Below, one piece after another: positions 8,505-16,591 of a stretch of DNA of 25,372 nucleotides. Below the pieces are notes generated by a model. The model made no database searches, was not told where the DNA came from, and saw nothing but the letters and a program-made list of their open reading frames with translations. The DNA is from Myxococcota bacterium. Its GTDB lineage: Bacteria; Myxococcota_C; UBA6777. The first letter of the stretch is position 1; every line of letters starts with the position of its first letter. The DNA lies in NCBI GenBank assembly GCA_023150835.1, contig JAKLKB010000101.1:1-25372 (forward strand), in the 5' to 3' direction. A program made the translations under genes and the position numbers.

Positions 8505-9155
8505 ATGCCATCGGTATATTACAGTCGCTTTTTGGGCGATGGTTGGAGCGCTTGGGAAGGAGGGCATTTCTTGCCTCCCATGCCAACGGAGTTTGATCAA
8601 GACGCAGAGGTATCGTTGGCCTCACGCGACGGCGAAGATCGTTGCTACGTCTATTCGCCCGAACGAGAAGAAGTCAAGTGGTGTGTCTGGAAAGGGGATC
8701 GTTGGAGTGAGTGGTTGGGAACAGCGCATCTTTCGCCTCCTCCGAACTACATCGTAGACGAACAAGAGGCTTTTTTTTCGGTGTCCAGCCATCGGCTTGG
8801 TGAATGGGTGATCGCGTACAATCCAGCGGATGGTCGAGTGTATTGGAGCCCTTGGACGGGCCGAGGTTATGGGCCTTGGGAGGGTCCGAATATCCTGCAA
8901 GAAGAGCCGCCTAACCTCAACGAGTCGGCGGATGTTTTTGCGGCGGGGGATGGGAAAACCGAGTGGTTGGTTTGCGTCAATACGGACGACTGGAGCGTTT
9001 ATTACGCGAGCCTTGAAGAAGACGGATACAGCGAGTGGAAAGAAGCACCTGCTTTACCCGTACCCGAAGAATGGGTCGAGATGGGCCTCGACTTGGATGG
9101 GGACGGTCGCAGTGGCACCTTCTGGGTGTATGCGACGGTGTACAACGACGAATAA
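8505..9155 (+). CDS. Trp-rich 53-residue repeat protein (propeller-like)
   Basis: The start at 8505 is preceded by a strong AAGGAGG (8491-8497); an upstream in-frame start at 8412 has no such site and overlaps pdxA. The 216-residue product has no signal peptide. It contains an aromatic motif repeated four times at an even 53-54 residue spacing: YYSRFLGDGWSAWEGG (5-20), KWCVWKGDRWSEWLGT (58-73), VYWSPWTGRGYGPWEG (112-127) and VYYASLEEDGYSEWKE (165-180). Between them lie acidic, beta-strand-like segments. The pattern suggests blades of a small beta-propeller, comparable to PLL-type lectin or DUF346-like repeats, although no family was recognised with certainty. A possible Asp-rich calcium loop (DLDGDGRSG) is at 196-204. 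It follows pdxA by 67 bp and may belong to the same transcript. Confidence 0.75.
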   Translation: MPSVYYSRFLGDGWSAWEGGHFLPPMPTEFDQDAEVSLASRDGEDRCYVYSPEREEVKWCVWKGDRWSEWLGTAHLSPPPNYIVDEQEAFFSVSSHRLGEWVIAYNPADGRVYWSPWTGRGYGPWEGPNILQEEPPNLNESADVFAAGDGKTEWLVCVNTDDWSVYYASLEEDGYSEWKEAPALPVPEEWVEMGLDLDGDGRSGTFWVYATVYNDE

Positions 9156-9341
9156 CGAGACCCGCCATAGACCTCGATTTGCCCGCATCCATTCAAGCGC
9201 TCGCATCACACGACGACAAAGAAGCTTGCCCGCCGTGCGCAACAACGAATAAGCTTGCCGGAACATACCAAGGCAGACAGGTTTGTGTAGAGTTCGAGAG
9301 ATGTTTTTGTTTAGGACGTTTATGCGCAAAGGTTAAGTCGG

Positions 9342-10388
9342 ATGGATCGGAAGAAGTGGTTGTCTTTGGGGGTAGGGTTTTTGGTGACGTTGTTGTGTGT
9401 GGGTTGGCTGGCCTACGAAGTGGAGTGGCAAAAGCTGCAAATCCAGATGGCACGGGTCGATTGGCGCTGGTGTGTGTTGGCGGTGGGGTTGTATCTGTCG
9501 GGCCATCTGTTCCGAGGGATCCGTTGTGCTTGGATCTTGCGGCCTCACAAACAGATCCCGTGGTTTGAGGCCACGCAAGTCGTGTGGATCGGTTATGCGA
9601 CCAACAATGTGCTTCCTGCGCGGCTTGGGGAGTTGGTGCGTGCGTATGTGCTGGCGCGTCGAGAGAAACTCTCCAAAGGCTTGGCTATTTCGACCTTGTT
9701 GGTGGAGCGGATCTTGGATGGCTTGGCGATCGTAGGGATCTTGGTGGTCACGGCCTTTTGGGCTCCGACCGATCCATGGATTCGGCGTATCGGGTGGTTT
9801 GCGGGCGTGTTGTTTGTGGGGGCGATGAGCGTGATGCTGATGGCGCGCTTGGCGCGAGGAATGTTTGAGCGATGGTTGGCATGGGGAGCAGCGCATCTTC
9901 CCCATGCGATCGGCGAAAAAGCGGAGGGCTTCGGCCATCGCTTGTTGGATGGGACGGCTTGCTTGCGCGGTGATCGCTACATGGTGGGTGTGCTGTGGTT
10001 GAGTGTGCTGATCTGGTTGGTTGAAGGAGCGATGTTTTTTGTGCTGCTACCGGCCTTTGGTCTGCCGATGTCGTTGATGACCGCCTATCTTGCGATGTCG
10101 ATCACCAACTTGGGGGTCTTGCTGCCCTCAACCCCCGGGCATGTGGGAACGTTTCACTTTTGCTGTACAAAAGCGTTGTTGTTGGCAGGCGCGATCACGG
10201 TGTCCAATCAATCGGTTGGAGTGGGGTATGCGCTGGTGCTACACGCGCTACAATACATCCCCGTCACACTCATCGGGTTTTGGTCGCTCTACCACTACGG
10301 GTTTAATTTGCGCACGATCTGGCACGTAGAGGACTCCTCTTCCAACGCAACACCCGCCACTTCGCCCTCCTCCAGTATCGCCCGATGA
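9342..10388 (+). CDS. LPG-synthase-type (UPF0104) integral membrane protein
   Basis: A 348-residue polytopic membrane protein with about eight hydrophobic segments. The conserved stretch GYATNNVLPARLGELVRAYV, followed by SKGLAISTLLVERILDGLAI (about residues 84-130), is the signature of the lysylphosphatidylglycerol synthase transmembrane-region family (UPF0104). A second conserved patch, NLGVLLPSTPGHVGTFHF, lies in the C-terminal half. The family includes the flippase-like domain of MprF and stand-alone proteins thought to handle lipids or glycolipids in the inner membrane. The soluble aminoacyl-transferase domain of MprF is absent, so lysylation of phosphatidylglycerol is not implied. AAAGG lies about 10 bp before the ATG. 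The 186-bp gap upstream shows no recognised promoter. Repeat copy A follows the stop codon by about 70 bp. Confidence 0.87.
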   Translation: MDRKKWLSLGVGFLVTLLCVGWLAYEVEWQKLQIQMARVDWRWCVLAVGLYLSGHLFRGIRCAWILRPHKQIPWFEATQVVWIGYATNNVLPARLGELVRAYVLARREKLSKGLAISTLLVERILDGLAIVGILVVTAFWAPTDPWIRRIGWFAGVLFVGAMSVMLMARLARGMFERWLAWGAAHLPHAIGEKAEGFGHRLLDGTACLRGDRYMVGVLWLSVLIWLVEGAMFFVLLPAFGLPMSLMTAYLAMSITNLGVLLPSTPGHVGTFHFCCTKALLLAGAITVSNQSVGVGYALVLHALQYIPVTLIGFWSLYHYGFNLRTIWHVEDSSSNATPATSPSSSIAR

Positions 10389-10460
10389 TCTTGATTCTCC
10401 AAACCGCGAAGGGACGGACATCTGCGCATCATGGTTTTTCGACAACGCAAGTTCCGCGTG

Positions 10461-10580
10461 TCATGCGAGATCCGCAGGGTGTGTGATCGCAAAACGTAGG
10501 GGCAGACAGGTGTGGCTGCCCAACAATCGGGCGTCTACACACTATCCTTCGGGAACACTTCACTCGGATATCGTATCATT
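10461..10580 (+). repeat. Palindromic intergenic repeat, copy A
   Basis: This copy carries the 5' arm (gcgagatccgc), GTGTGATCG (10481-10489), the core hairpin GGGGCAG...CTGCCC beginning at GTAGGGG (10496), a GGGCGTCTAC segment, and the 3' arm cggatatcgtatc. The partner of GTGTGATCG has decayed here to gggaacac. The copy lies downstream of the UPF0104 gene. Its 3' arm contains, in reverse, the TGA that ends the minus-strand reading frame at 10576. Confidence 0.85.
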
Positions 10581-11154
10581 CGGCAAAAAGCCCTGATTCA
10601 AGGGACTTTTGCAAAAAATCCAGACGCCCACCAAGAACAGCGCACCGAAGCGCAAGAAAGCGAAGAACGTGTTGGCGCAAGAGCAGAAAGTCTTCGAGGC
10701 GAGCAGCGAGGCACTCGCAAAGCCAGAGGCGATCGTGTTCTTGGATGGCCCAAAAACAGACGTGGCGCGCTGCTTGGACAGGATCTGTCGAAGCCATCGA
10801 AAGGCCAAGATAAAAAGCTCTATGCGCCGGAGATTCGGCGTCTTGAGAGCGTTGAGAGCGTTGGATTTCTTGGTGCAAGCCATGAATCGAAGACAGCGGT
10901 TGTTCACCTTCGATCCATTGGCGAAGCGTATCAAGAAGCTTTTGCAACAGGGCGTAATGGGGAAGTTCGAGCCATCGGGCTTGACGAAGGATTCGCTGGA
11001 ACCCGTCACAAGCGAAATGATAGAGCAGATGGTGTGGAATCTCGTTGGGACGCAAAGCCTCAAACAAGCGCTTGGCAGAAGGAACCGCAGGATCGCGTAG
11101 CCATCGTTGCCAAAACAACAGGCTTTCGGCGAGGCGAGGCGGTCGAACAGACAA
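10576..11154 (-). CDS. Hypothetical helical protein (strand uncertain)
   Basis: This open frame of 192 residues starts at a TTG (11154) with no clear ribosome binding site. Its product is Leu-, Arg- and Trp-rich with regular amphipathic helices, for example LPHYALLQKLLDTLRQWIEG and LAARLEDFLLLRQHVLRFLA. No family was recognised. Its TGA stop lies in the 3' arm of repeat copy A, at exactly the offset at which protease 1 ends in copy D, and this would make copy A lie between convergent genes, as copies C and D do. Against it, only about one third of codons begin with a purine, unlike other genes here. The opposite strand is also open at 10609-11100. Probably only one of the two is real. Confidence 0.42.
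   Translation of the reverse strand: MSVRPPRLAESLLFWQRWLRDPAVPSAKRLFEALRPNEIPHHLLYHFACDGFQRILRQARWLELPHYALLQKLLDTLRQWIEGEQPLSSIHGLHQEIQRSQRSQDAESPAHRAFYLGLSMASTDPVQAARHVCFWAIQEHDRLWLCECLAARLEDFLLLRQHVLRFLALRCAVLGGRLDFLQKSLESGLFAE
10609..11100 (+). CDS. Alternative hypothetical ORF antisense to 10576-11154
   Basis: This 163-residue frame begins at TTG with AGGGA four bases upstream and reads the same triplets as the minus-strand frame in the opposite direction. By hand count about 62% of codons start with a purine and G is the commonest third base, both closer to the confident genes of the window than the minus frame. The product is basic (about one fifth Lys/Arg) with a Lys-rich N-terminus and an amphipathic C-terminal half (DPLAKRIKKLLQQGVMGKFE). 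No family was recognised. It is listed because strand choice cannot be settled from this sequence alone. Confidence 0.3.
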   Translation: MQKIQTPTKNSAPKRKKAKNVLAQEQKVFEASSEALAKPEAIVFLDGPKTDVARCLDRICRSHRKAKIKSSMRRRFGVLRALRALDFLVQAMNRRQRLFTFDPLAKRIKKLLQQGVMGKFEPSGLTKDSLEPVTSEMIEQMVWNLVGTQSLKQALGRRNRRIA

Positions 11155-11157
11155 AAA

Positions 11158-11241
11158 AACGTAGGGGCAGCCCCCCGTGACTGCCCAAGGATAGGGCGTC
11201 TACGCACGACCCTTCGATCACACACCACACAGATAACGGAT
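11158..11241 (+). repeat. Palindromic intergenic repeat, copy B (5' part missing)
   Basis: The core GTAGGGGCAG...CTGCCC hairpin (11161-11186), GGGCGTCTACGCACGACCC and CGATCACAC (11215-11223) are present. The 3' arm has decayed to cagataacggata. The 5' arm with GTGTGATCG is replaced by unrelated sequence, so this copy is truncated. Confidence 0.8.
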
Positions 11242-11644
11242 AACCCCCCTCCACACGAGCGGGGTTTGGTGCAAAGCTGTGAGGCGAGTCACAGAAAAAG
11301 TTCTTTGATCTTGGGGCGATGAATAATTTTTGACATTTGTGGTCAGAGCAGGCACAACCAAGAAGACCGCAGCGCTCTTCGTCAAAACACAGGAGAAACG
11401 CTGCGCTTTGGGTTTGGCCTCGCGAGAGGTGAAGTCAGAAGCAAGCATGAGGCTTTTGTGTGGTTTGGCGTGTGGCCTTTTTCGCCAAGGACGGGGTAAA
11501 AGGCCAAGACATCGACGGGACCAAGGAAGAAGCTGCGGTAGAATGTGTTGCTCAAATGTTGTTTGTGGAAGATGTATTGTTTTTCTTATCGTGTGTTAGA
11601 TCTCAGCGGGATCGGGAGACCGATCAAGCGAAGGGATGGGAAGT
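11242..11644. other. Gene-free stretch before the HEAT-repeat gene
   Basis: No convincing gene was found in this 400-bp stretch; the frames present (for example plus 11330-11599 and 11460-11756) have random-looking composition and run into the next gene out of frame. A perfect inverted repeat CTGTGA (11277-11282) / TCACAG (11289-11294) with a 6-base loop is visible, without a T-run on the plus strand. TTGACA at 11330-11335 matches a -35 box but has no -10 at the right distance. Confidence 0.45.
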
Positions 11645-12409
11645 ATGGATAAATCATCAAAGTCGAGGCAGCGGTTGGGATTGGTCGAGACACCTGTACG
11701 CAGTGCAGAAAAAAGCGGAACGACGAGCGGGATGCGCCCCTCCTTTGGAGGCGTAACGGAGACAGCAAGCCGCCCGCAAATGCAACAAGCCACTGCCATT
11801 GTGGGAGTAGGTGTTCAGACACGACCCAAGATGCCCGAAGTTGCGCAGCGTGGACACGCAAACGCCGATCTTCAACGTCGGCGCGAAAGCGCCCTGCTGA
11901 TGATGCAGCTCAACGAAAAACGTCGCCGAGACCAACAGATGGGCTATTACGAAGCCCATCGCCGTCGTGAGCCGGGCTTGGAGTCCTTGCGGTTTCAAGC
12001 GTTGTCGGGTGCCAACGTGCAAACGCGGATGGAAGCCCTTGAGGGCTTGGTCGCCTTGCAACCACACGCAGCGGTGACGTACTCTACGTTGCAAAGTGTC
12101 CTTGAAGAACGGCAGGAAGCGCCCGAACTACGAGTGAAAGCACTCGAATTGTTGGCGGCGTACCCTCCACCGCTCGAAGAGGATCGATTGATGGAGTTGA
12201 TGATCGCGAGTGCGTGGGACAAAGAGATTACTGTGCGGAAAGCAGCGACGCGAGCTCTTGCAGCGCATCCTGACCCGCGCTCACTTGGCCCGTTGATGGG
12301 GCTTTTGGGAACCAAAGATCCAGAGCTTCGCCAACTTGCCGAGCGTTCTTTGTCCAAGATCGCAGCGGATCTCGGACCTCCGCCCGAACGTATAGACGGA
12401 GATACATAA
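11645..12409 (+). CDS. HEAT-repeat protein
   Basis: The ATG at 11645 is preferred over 11636 because aaggga lies about 8 bp before it, whereas the same purines abut the earlier ATG. The 254-residue product has a Ser/Thr/Gln-rich, probably unstructured N-terminal region to about residue 75, and a basic helix with RRRESALLMMQLNEKRRRDQ. Paired helices of HEAT type follow from about residue 115: MEALEGLVALQ, VKALELLAAYPPP, VRKAATRALAAHPDP and LRQLAERSLSKIA. HEAT repeats form protein-binding solenoids. There is no signal peptide, membrane span or catalytic motif, so it is probably a cytoplasmic scaffold. The DASS transporter gene follows by 59 bp in the same direction. Confidence 0.8.
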   Translation: MDKSSKSRQRLGLVETPVRSAEKSGTTSGMRPSFGGVTETASRPQMQQATAIVGVGVQTRPKMPEVAQRGHANADLQRRRESALLMMQLNEKRRRDQQMGYYEAHRRREPGLESLRFQALSGANVQTRMEALEGLVALQPHAAVTYSTLQSVLEERQEAPELRVKALELLAAYPPPLEEDRLMELMIASAWDKEITVRKAATRALAAHPDPRSLGPLMGLLGTKDPELRQLAERSLSKIAADLGPPPERIDGDT

Positions 12410-12468
12410 GGTGGAGCGCGCCTTGTCGTGGGCGTTGCCTCCTCACCACGCCAAGGAGATTTCCAAAG

Positions 12469-14295
12469 ATGCACGAAGCTCACGCAAAAAGTTCGATGGG
12501 AGTGGGGTTTTGGGTCGGGCTGCTCGGTTTTTTGTTGTTGTGGGGAGCGGTACAATCAGGCTTCTGGCAGCCTCGTTCGGGCCATGAAGGTCTTTTGATC
12601 GGTCGGATGTTGGCGATTACGTGGTTGATGGCGGCTTGGTGGATGTCCGAAGCCTTGCCGATCCCGATTACTTCGCTGTTGCCGTTGGTGTTGCTTCCGA
12701 TGGCGGGGATCATGTCTGGCGACAAAGTCGCGCACGAATACACAAATGAAGTGATCTTTTTGTTTATGGGGGGATTTTTTCTTGCGTTGTCTTTGCAAAA
12801 GTGGGGCGTACATCGTCGGATGGCGCTGCATCTGGTGTTGCGAACGGGAGGGGGCCATCCGCGTTGGCTGATCTTGGGATTTATGGTGGCTTGTGCTTTT
12901 TTGTCGATGTGGATGAGCAACACAGCGACGGTGGTGATGTTGATGCCGATCGCCGTCTCTGTGATCCATCTGATGAAAGAAGAACAAGGCGATGCCGCCA
13001 TCCAGATGGGACAAGTTTTGTTGTTGGGCCTCGCCTACGCCGCAAGCATCGGTGGAATGGCAACCTTGGTGGGGACACCGCCCAACCTTTCGTTTGCGCG
13101 AATCTATAAGATGTATTTCCCAAACGCCCCCGAAGTCTCGTTTGTTGAGTGGCTCAAGTTTGGATTACCCGTCACCTTTGTGCTGTTGCCGACCTTTTGG
13201 CTTTTCATGGTGTTTGTGCTGTTCCGTCGCCCTCTTCAAGAAGTACGAGCGGGCGGAAACGTGCGAGCGTGGTTAGAAGAACAGCTCGCAGCGATGGGGC
13301 CGATGCGCGTCCAAGAAAAAGCTGTGTTATTGGTCTTTGCGATCACAGCCTTCTTATGGGTGTTTCGCGTCGATATCCAAATGGGTCCATCGTTTCGCAT
13401 CCCGGGTTGGATGGGCGCTTTGGGCCTCTACCACAACGTCAAGACGGTACGCTACGAACCACTCAAAACGGCCACCCAGTCCAAACAACACCCAACGACT
13501 CCAAACAAGCCGAGTGTTGCGCTGTCCAAGCCGAGTGTTGCGCTGTCCAAGCCGAGCGTTGCGCTGTCCAAGCCGAGTGTTGCGCTGTCCAAGCCGAGTG
13601 TTGCGCTGTCCAAGCCGAGTGCTGCGCTGTCCAAGCCCGTCCGAGCGTTGCCCAAATCAGGTAGCGAGTTGTATGTACGACGAGAGATCGTGCGGCGCAA
13701 GCCGCTGTTTGGGGACGGTGTGGTCGCGATGATGATGGCGCTGTTGTTGTTTTTGATGCCGGCAGGCGGTGGAGAGCGCTTGTTGGACTGGGAGAATGCG
13801 AAAGAGATCCCGTGGGGGATGTTGTTGCTGTTTGGAGGTGGATTTGCCCTTGCTGCGGGGATTCAATCAAGCGGGATGAGTGCATGGATTGGTGAGATCT
13901 TCCGTTGGCCGGGATTATCGGCCTTTGGGACGTTAGGGATCATCTTGTTTCTCTGCTTTTTGATCACCTTTGTGACGGAATTCACCTCAAACACCGCCAC
14001 GACGGAGATCTCTTTGGCAATGATCGCGCCTGTGGTTGCGACGTTTGGGGGGACGGGTGTGCATCCTTATTTGTTGATGGTGCCGATCACGATCTCGGCT
14101 TCGTGCGCATTTATGATGCCGGTCGCAACGCCGCCAAACGCGATCGTGTATGCCACAGGGATCGTCGGGATGCGTGCGATGGTGCGTGCAGGGTTTTGGC
14201 TCAACCTGATCTCGGCGGTCTTGATCGCGCTTTTGTTGTACGGGATCTTTTTGTGGATGGGGATTCCGCTGCGAGTCAAGCCCGATTGGCTTTGA
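12469..14295 (+). CDS. DASS/SLC13 sodium:anion symporter with repeat-expanded loop
   Basis: A 608-residue inner-membrane transporter of the divalent anion:Na+ symporter family, which takes up dicarboxylates such as succinate, or sulfate in some members. Both signature SNT motifs are present, SNTATVVMLMP (150-160) and TSNTATTEISL (from 506), as are both PPN motifs, GTPPN (202-206) and ATPPN (553-557). These place the sodium and substrate sites as in VcINDY. The family is usually about 450-500 residues. The extra length lies in a loop between the two inverted halves (about 325-408), which contains seven tandem copies of a KPSVALS-like heptapeptide (347-395) encoded by a 21-bp DNA repeat. Start: AAGGAG lies 10 bp before the ATG. 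The exact substrate cannot be read from the sequence. Confidence 0.9.
   Translation: MHEAHAKSSMGVGFWVGLLGFLLLWGAVQSGFWQPRSGHEGLLIGRMLAITWLMAAWWMSEALPIPITSLLPLVLLPMAGIMSGDKVAHEYTNEVIFLFMGGFFLALSLQKWGVHRRMALHLVLRTGGGHPRWLILGFMVACAFLSMWMSNTATVVMLMPIAVSVIHLMKEEQGDAAIQMGQVLLLGLAYAASIGGMATLVGTPPNLSFARIYKMYFPNAPEVSFVEWLKFGLPVTFVLLPTFWLFMVFVLFRRPLQEVRAGGNVRAWLEEQLAAMGPMRVQEKAVLLVFAITAFLWVFRVDIQMGPSFRIPGWMGALGLYHNVKTVRYEPLKTATQSKQHPTTPNKPSVALSKPSVALSKPSVALSKPSVALSKPSVALSKPSAALSKPVRALPKSGSELYVRREIVRRKPLFGDGVVAMMMALLLFLMPAGGGERLLDWENAKEIPWGMLLLFGGGFALAAGIQSSGMSAWIGEIFRWPGLSAFGTLGIILFLCFLITFVTEFTSNTATTEISLAMIAPVVATFGGTGVHPYLLMVPITISASCAFMMPVATPPNAIVYATGIVGMRAMVRAGFWLNLISAVLIALLLYGIFLWMGIPLRVKPDWL
13507..13653 (+). 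repeat. 21-bp in-frame tandem repeat inside the DASS gene
   Basis: Seven adjacent 21-bp units start at 13507, 13528, 13549, 13570, 13591, 13612 and 13633. The first five encode KPSVALS, the sixth KPSAALS and the seventh the degenerate KPVRALP. Because the period is a multiple of three the transporter frame is kept. Near-identity of the units suggests recent expansion and likely copy-number variation between strains. Confidence 0.97.
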
Positions 14296-14310
14296 TCACG
14301 AATCAAAACG

Positions 14311-14448
14311 TACCATACGAGATCCGCCCGTTGTGTTACCATGAAGAGGTAGGGGCAGCCCCTGTGGCTGCCCGATAGCAGGGCATCTACGCACGACCCT
14401 TCGATTACAGATCTTTCGGATATCGTATCCCTCGGATATCGTATCCCT
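14311..14448 (+). repeat. Palindromic intergenic repeat, copy C
   Basis: It starts with the 5' arm atacgagatccgcc (from 14315) and continues through GTAGGGGCAGCC...GGCTGCCC (14349-14372), GGGCATCTACGCACGACCC and the 3' arm. The 3' arm is duplicated: the 16-bp cggatatcgtatccct occurs at 14417-14432 and again at 14433-14448. The outer stem is degenerate. It lies between the convergent DASS gene and the minus-strand gene ending at 14584. The 135 bp after it hold two imperfect copies of a cgaaggaaaggtggatagt-like sequence and nothing else I recognise. Confidence 0.85.
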
Positions 14449-14583
14449 CGAAGGGAAGATGGATAGTCGAATAGCCCGAAGGAAAGGTGGATAGTGAGCA
14501 TGGACAGGAGGTCGGGGTGGGGAAGAGAGATGCACAGAGGCGGTGCATCCGATGGGATCGTCTGATTTGACATTGGGCGGGGG

Positions 14584-15096
14584 TTAGAGGTCGTATCCTT
14601 CGGCGTCGATACCCACTTCGTCGCGGAGTTCATATTTATGGAGTTCATGGAGGAGCTCTTCGCAGAGCTCTCCGAGGTCGGCGTGGGATTCGTCGGTATG
14701 GAAGGTGAGATAGTCGCCCGCTTCTGTTTCAAGTTCGCCGTCGGCTTCGGGGTATTCCCATTCCTTCATCATCGCGAGCGCTTCGCCACTAAAGTCGACA
14801 TCACCGTCGTTGACGAGGACATCGAGTTGGACGCCATCGCGGTTTTTCTTGAGGATCAACAGCTCTGCTTCGTCTTCATCTAGTTCGTACACGGTGAAGA
14901 CCGCGCCTCGACCGGCGTTTTTAGAGAACTCGCGTACGATATCGCGGATCTCGCGAACTTGTGCAGTATCGCCGTCATCCACAACTTCTTCGACGATCAC
15001 GGTTTGTGCGGGTGGCTCGGCGCTGCTGTTGAAGAAGACAAAGTAGATCACAAGGATCACGACGAAAACGATAACACCGATAACAACGGGACTCAT
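14584..15096 (-). CDS. Small acidic membrane-anchored protein
   Basis: The start at 15096 is chosen because GGAGGTT precedes it by about 6 bp; an in-frame start at 15123 lacks this. The 170-residue product begins with one transmembrane helix (residues 3-22, PVVIGVIVFVVILVIYFVFF) and has almost no cytoplasmic head. The rest is strongly acidic and soluble: a linker rich in Glu, Asp and Val, then about 120 residues with alternating strands and helices (AVFTVYELDEDEAELLILKK, GELCEELLHELHKYEL). No family was recognised. The topology suggests a periplasmic domain held at the inner membrane or, if the helix is inverted, a cytoplasmic one. It is transcribed in the same direction as the CAP gene, with its own promoter candidate in the gap. 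Confidence 0.8.
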   Translation of the reverse strand: MSPVVIGVIVFVVILVIYFVFFNSSAEPPAQTVIVEEVVDDGDTAQVREIRDIVREFSKNAGRGAVFTVYELDEDEAELLILKKNRDGVQLDVLVNDGDVDFSGEALAMMKEWEYPEADGELETEAGDYLTFHTDESHADLGELCEELLHELHKYELRDEVGIDAEGYDL

Positions 15097-15216
15097 GCGT
15101 AACCTCCAACAGTCTGGACCCAAGGTCTATCTTGAGACCTTTTGTGTTTGTTGTTTTGTGCGGGGAGAGATGTCTTGGCGTTGTAGGGAAGATCAGGTTC
15201 CCGCACAGCGCTACAC

Positions 15217-15245
15217 TATATAGGGTTATTGTGCCCGTCTGAAAA
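15217..15245 (-). promoter_or_regulatory. Putative sigma-70 type promoter for the acidic membrane protein
   Basis: Read on the minus strand, TTTTCA (15245-15240) is followed after exactly 17 bp by TATATA (15222-15217). Each matches the consensus at four of six positions. It lies between the CAP stop codon and the gene starting at 15096 and would give a leader of about 110 bases. Confidence 0.4.
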
Positions 15246-15271
15246 GGGGAGAACAAAAAAATCTTTGTGTC

Positions 15272-16591
15272 TCAGAGCGCGGAGACAAACACTTGGACAA
15301 AGTAAAAACGGCCAGATGGGGAGGGATAGGCAGCGATGCCTGTCCAGAGAAGGTCTGGATGGAGCAGATTCTTTCGATGTACGGGGCTTTCGACCCACTG
15401 CCGAAGCGCTTCTTCGGGAGTGTGAGCGACCACGATATTTTCGCGAGCGTTGCGAGCAGGCCAACCAAGCTCTTTGAAACGCTGCGCAAAGCTGCCTTTT
15501 TTGGGGGAGTTGTGCCCAAAGTATCCTTGTTTGACCATCTCCTCGGCATGTTCGTAAGCAAAGCGATCCAGTCGGTGGTGTCGGCGAAAAAGCACAAGTT
15601 CGCGGTGCGCTCGCACCGCATTCAACAGTTCGCACAAACGATGCGCTGCGGTGGTGCTATTAAGCAAAACAGGCCGATGCTTGGGGGCAGAAGAAGCCCC
15701 CCAAAGAGCGTGCAGTTGTTGTTGCAAATGCGTACGCCAAAGGGTTTCGGGGGTGTGTGGCGGCTTGTAGATATCGACCGCCCATTGAGCGGAGATCCAC
15801 GAGCCACGGTGATCACGGGCGATGAACTGGATCTGAAAACGCCCATCACTCGGCGGAATCCATTGAAAAGAGAGGATCTTTCCGATGTATTGGGCCGTGA
15901 GCGTTTGTGTGCGCGCATCTGGATGACCGATCACCACGCTGTCAAATTGAAAAGGCTTAAGAACCCTCGCCCGCAGATGCAGGGCTTGTCCAAAGGCCGA
16001 CCATCGGGGGCTTACAGCGATCTCAACGGCGCGGCGTACGAAAAGGATCACACAGATACGCTGCTGTTTGGAACGGATCGCAAGGCCCATTCGGTTAAAG
16101 CGCTGTTCGGCCAAGCGTTGTGCCAGCGCATCTTGAAGTTGTTTCCACAACAAGGATTCTTGTGTAAAAGCCATCGCAAAGATCTGGAGTTGAAGATCGC
16201 TGCGCCCGCTAAGGGTGAGTGCTGCTTGAACACGTTCGTGGGAAAGCTGACGGCTCGGAGCATGGGCAAGATAGGACGCCAGCAGCACAGCCGCCTCACG
16301 AAGACCGTTGTCCCGCTGCGGCAGATCGTAGGGTTGGGCGTTGTACCAAACAGAGAGTCGTTGCAAAAGCGCTTGTTCTTGTTTACTCTCTGCTTTTTGG
16401 GGCCAAGGTGTGTGAAGGTTGTCGTAATGCAAGGGCCGCGCTTCCGCGAAGAAAACGCCAACAACCAACAGACCACACCCGCCCATCCATATCCGGATCT
16501 GACGCAAGATTTGTTTGCGACGTGTGTTTTGTGCGTTGGCATCGGTCTTTTGGCTTGTCAGGTCATGCGTTGTATTGTGGGAGGCTTGCAT
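15272..16591 (-). CDS. CAP (SCP/PR-1) domain protein with N-terminal anchor
   Basis: A 439-residue protein with a CAP superfamily domain at residues about 310-439. The typical elements are all present: LLNAVRAHREL, HAEEMVKQGYFGHNSPKKG, ENIVV, EEALRQWVESPVHRKNLL and a final FYFVQVFVSAL strand, including the cavity His residues of HAEE and HRKN. CAP proteins are secreted and their bacterial roles are varied and mostly unknown. A basic stretch RRKQILRQIRIW and the hydrophobic MGGCGLLVVGVFFAEA (36-51) form a signal peptide or anchor. Residues 60-300 are a divergent region with a beta-rich, possibly immunoglobulin-like middle part. The ATG at 16591 gives a 35-residue N-terminal extension; an internal ATG at 16486 would place the hydrophobic segment at the start. 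Neither has a strong Shine-Dalgarno sequence. Confidence 0.85.
   Translation of the reverse strand: MQASHNTTHDLTSQKTDANAQNTRRKQILRQIRIWMGGCGLLVVGVFFAEARPLHYDNLHTPWPQKAESKQEQALLQRLSVWYNAQPYDLPQRDNGLREAAVLLASYLAHAPSRQLSHERVQAALTLSGRSDLQLQIFAMAFTQESLLWKQLQDALAQRLAEQRFNRMGLAIRSKQQRICVILFVRRAVEIAVSPRWSAFGQALHLRARVLKPFQFDSVVIGHPDARTQTLTAQYIGKILSFQWIPPSDGRFQIQFIARDHRGSWISAQWAVDIYKPPHTPETLWRTHLQQQLHALWGASSAPKHRPVLLNSTTAAHRLCELLNAVRAHRELVLFRRHHRLDRFAYEHAEEMVKQGYFGHNSPKKGSFAQRFKELGWPARNARENIVVAHTPEEALRQWVESPVHRKNLLHPDLLWTGIAAYPSPSGRFYFVQVFVSAL

Noticed and set aside
11330-11756. Short plus-strand frames before the HEAT-repeat gene
   Set aside because: No ribosome binding site, no protein-like composition, and the second overlaps the HEAT gene out of frame.
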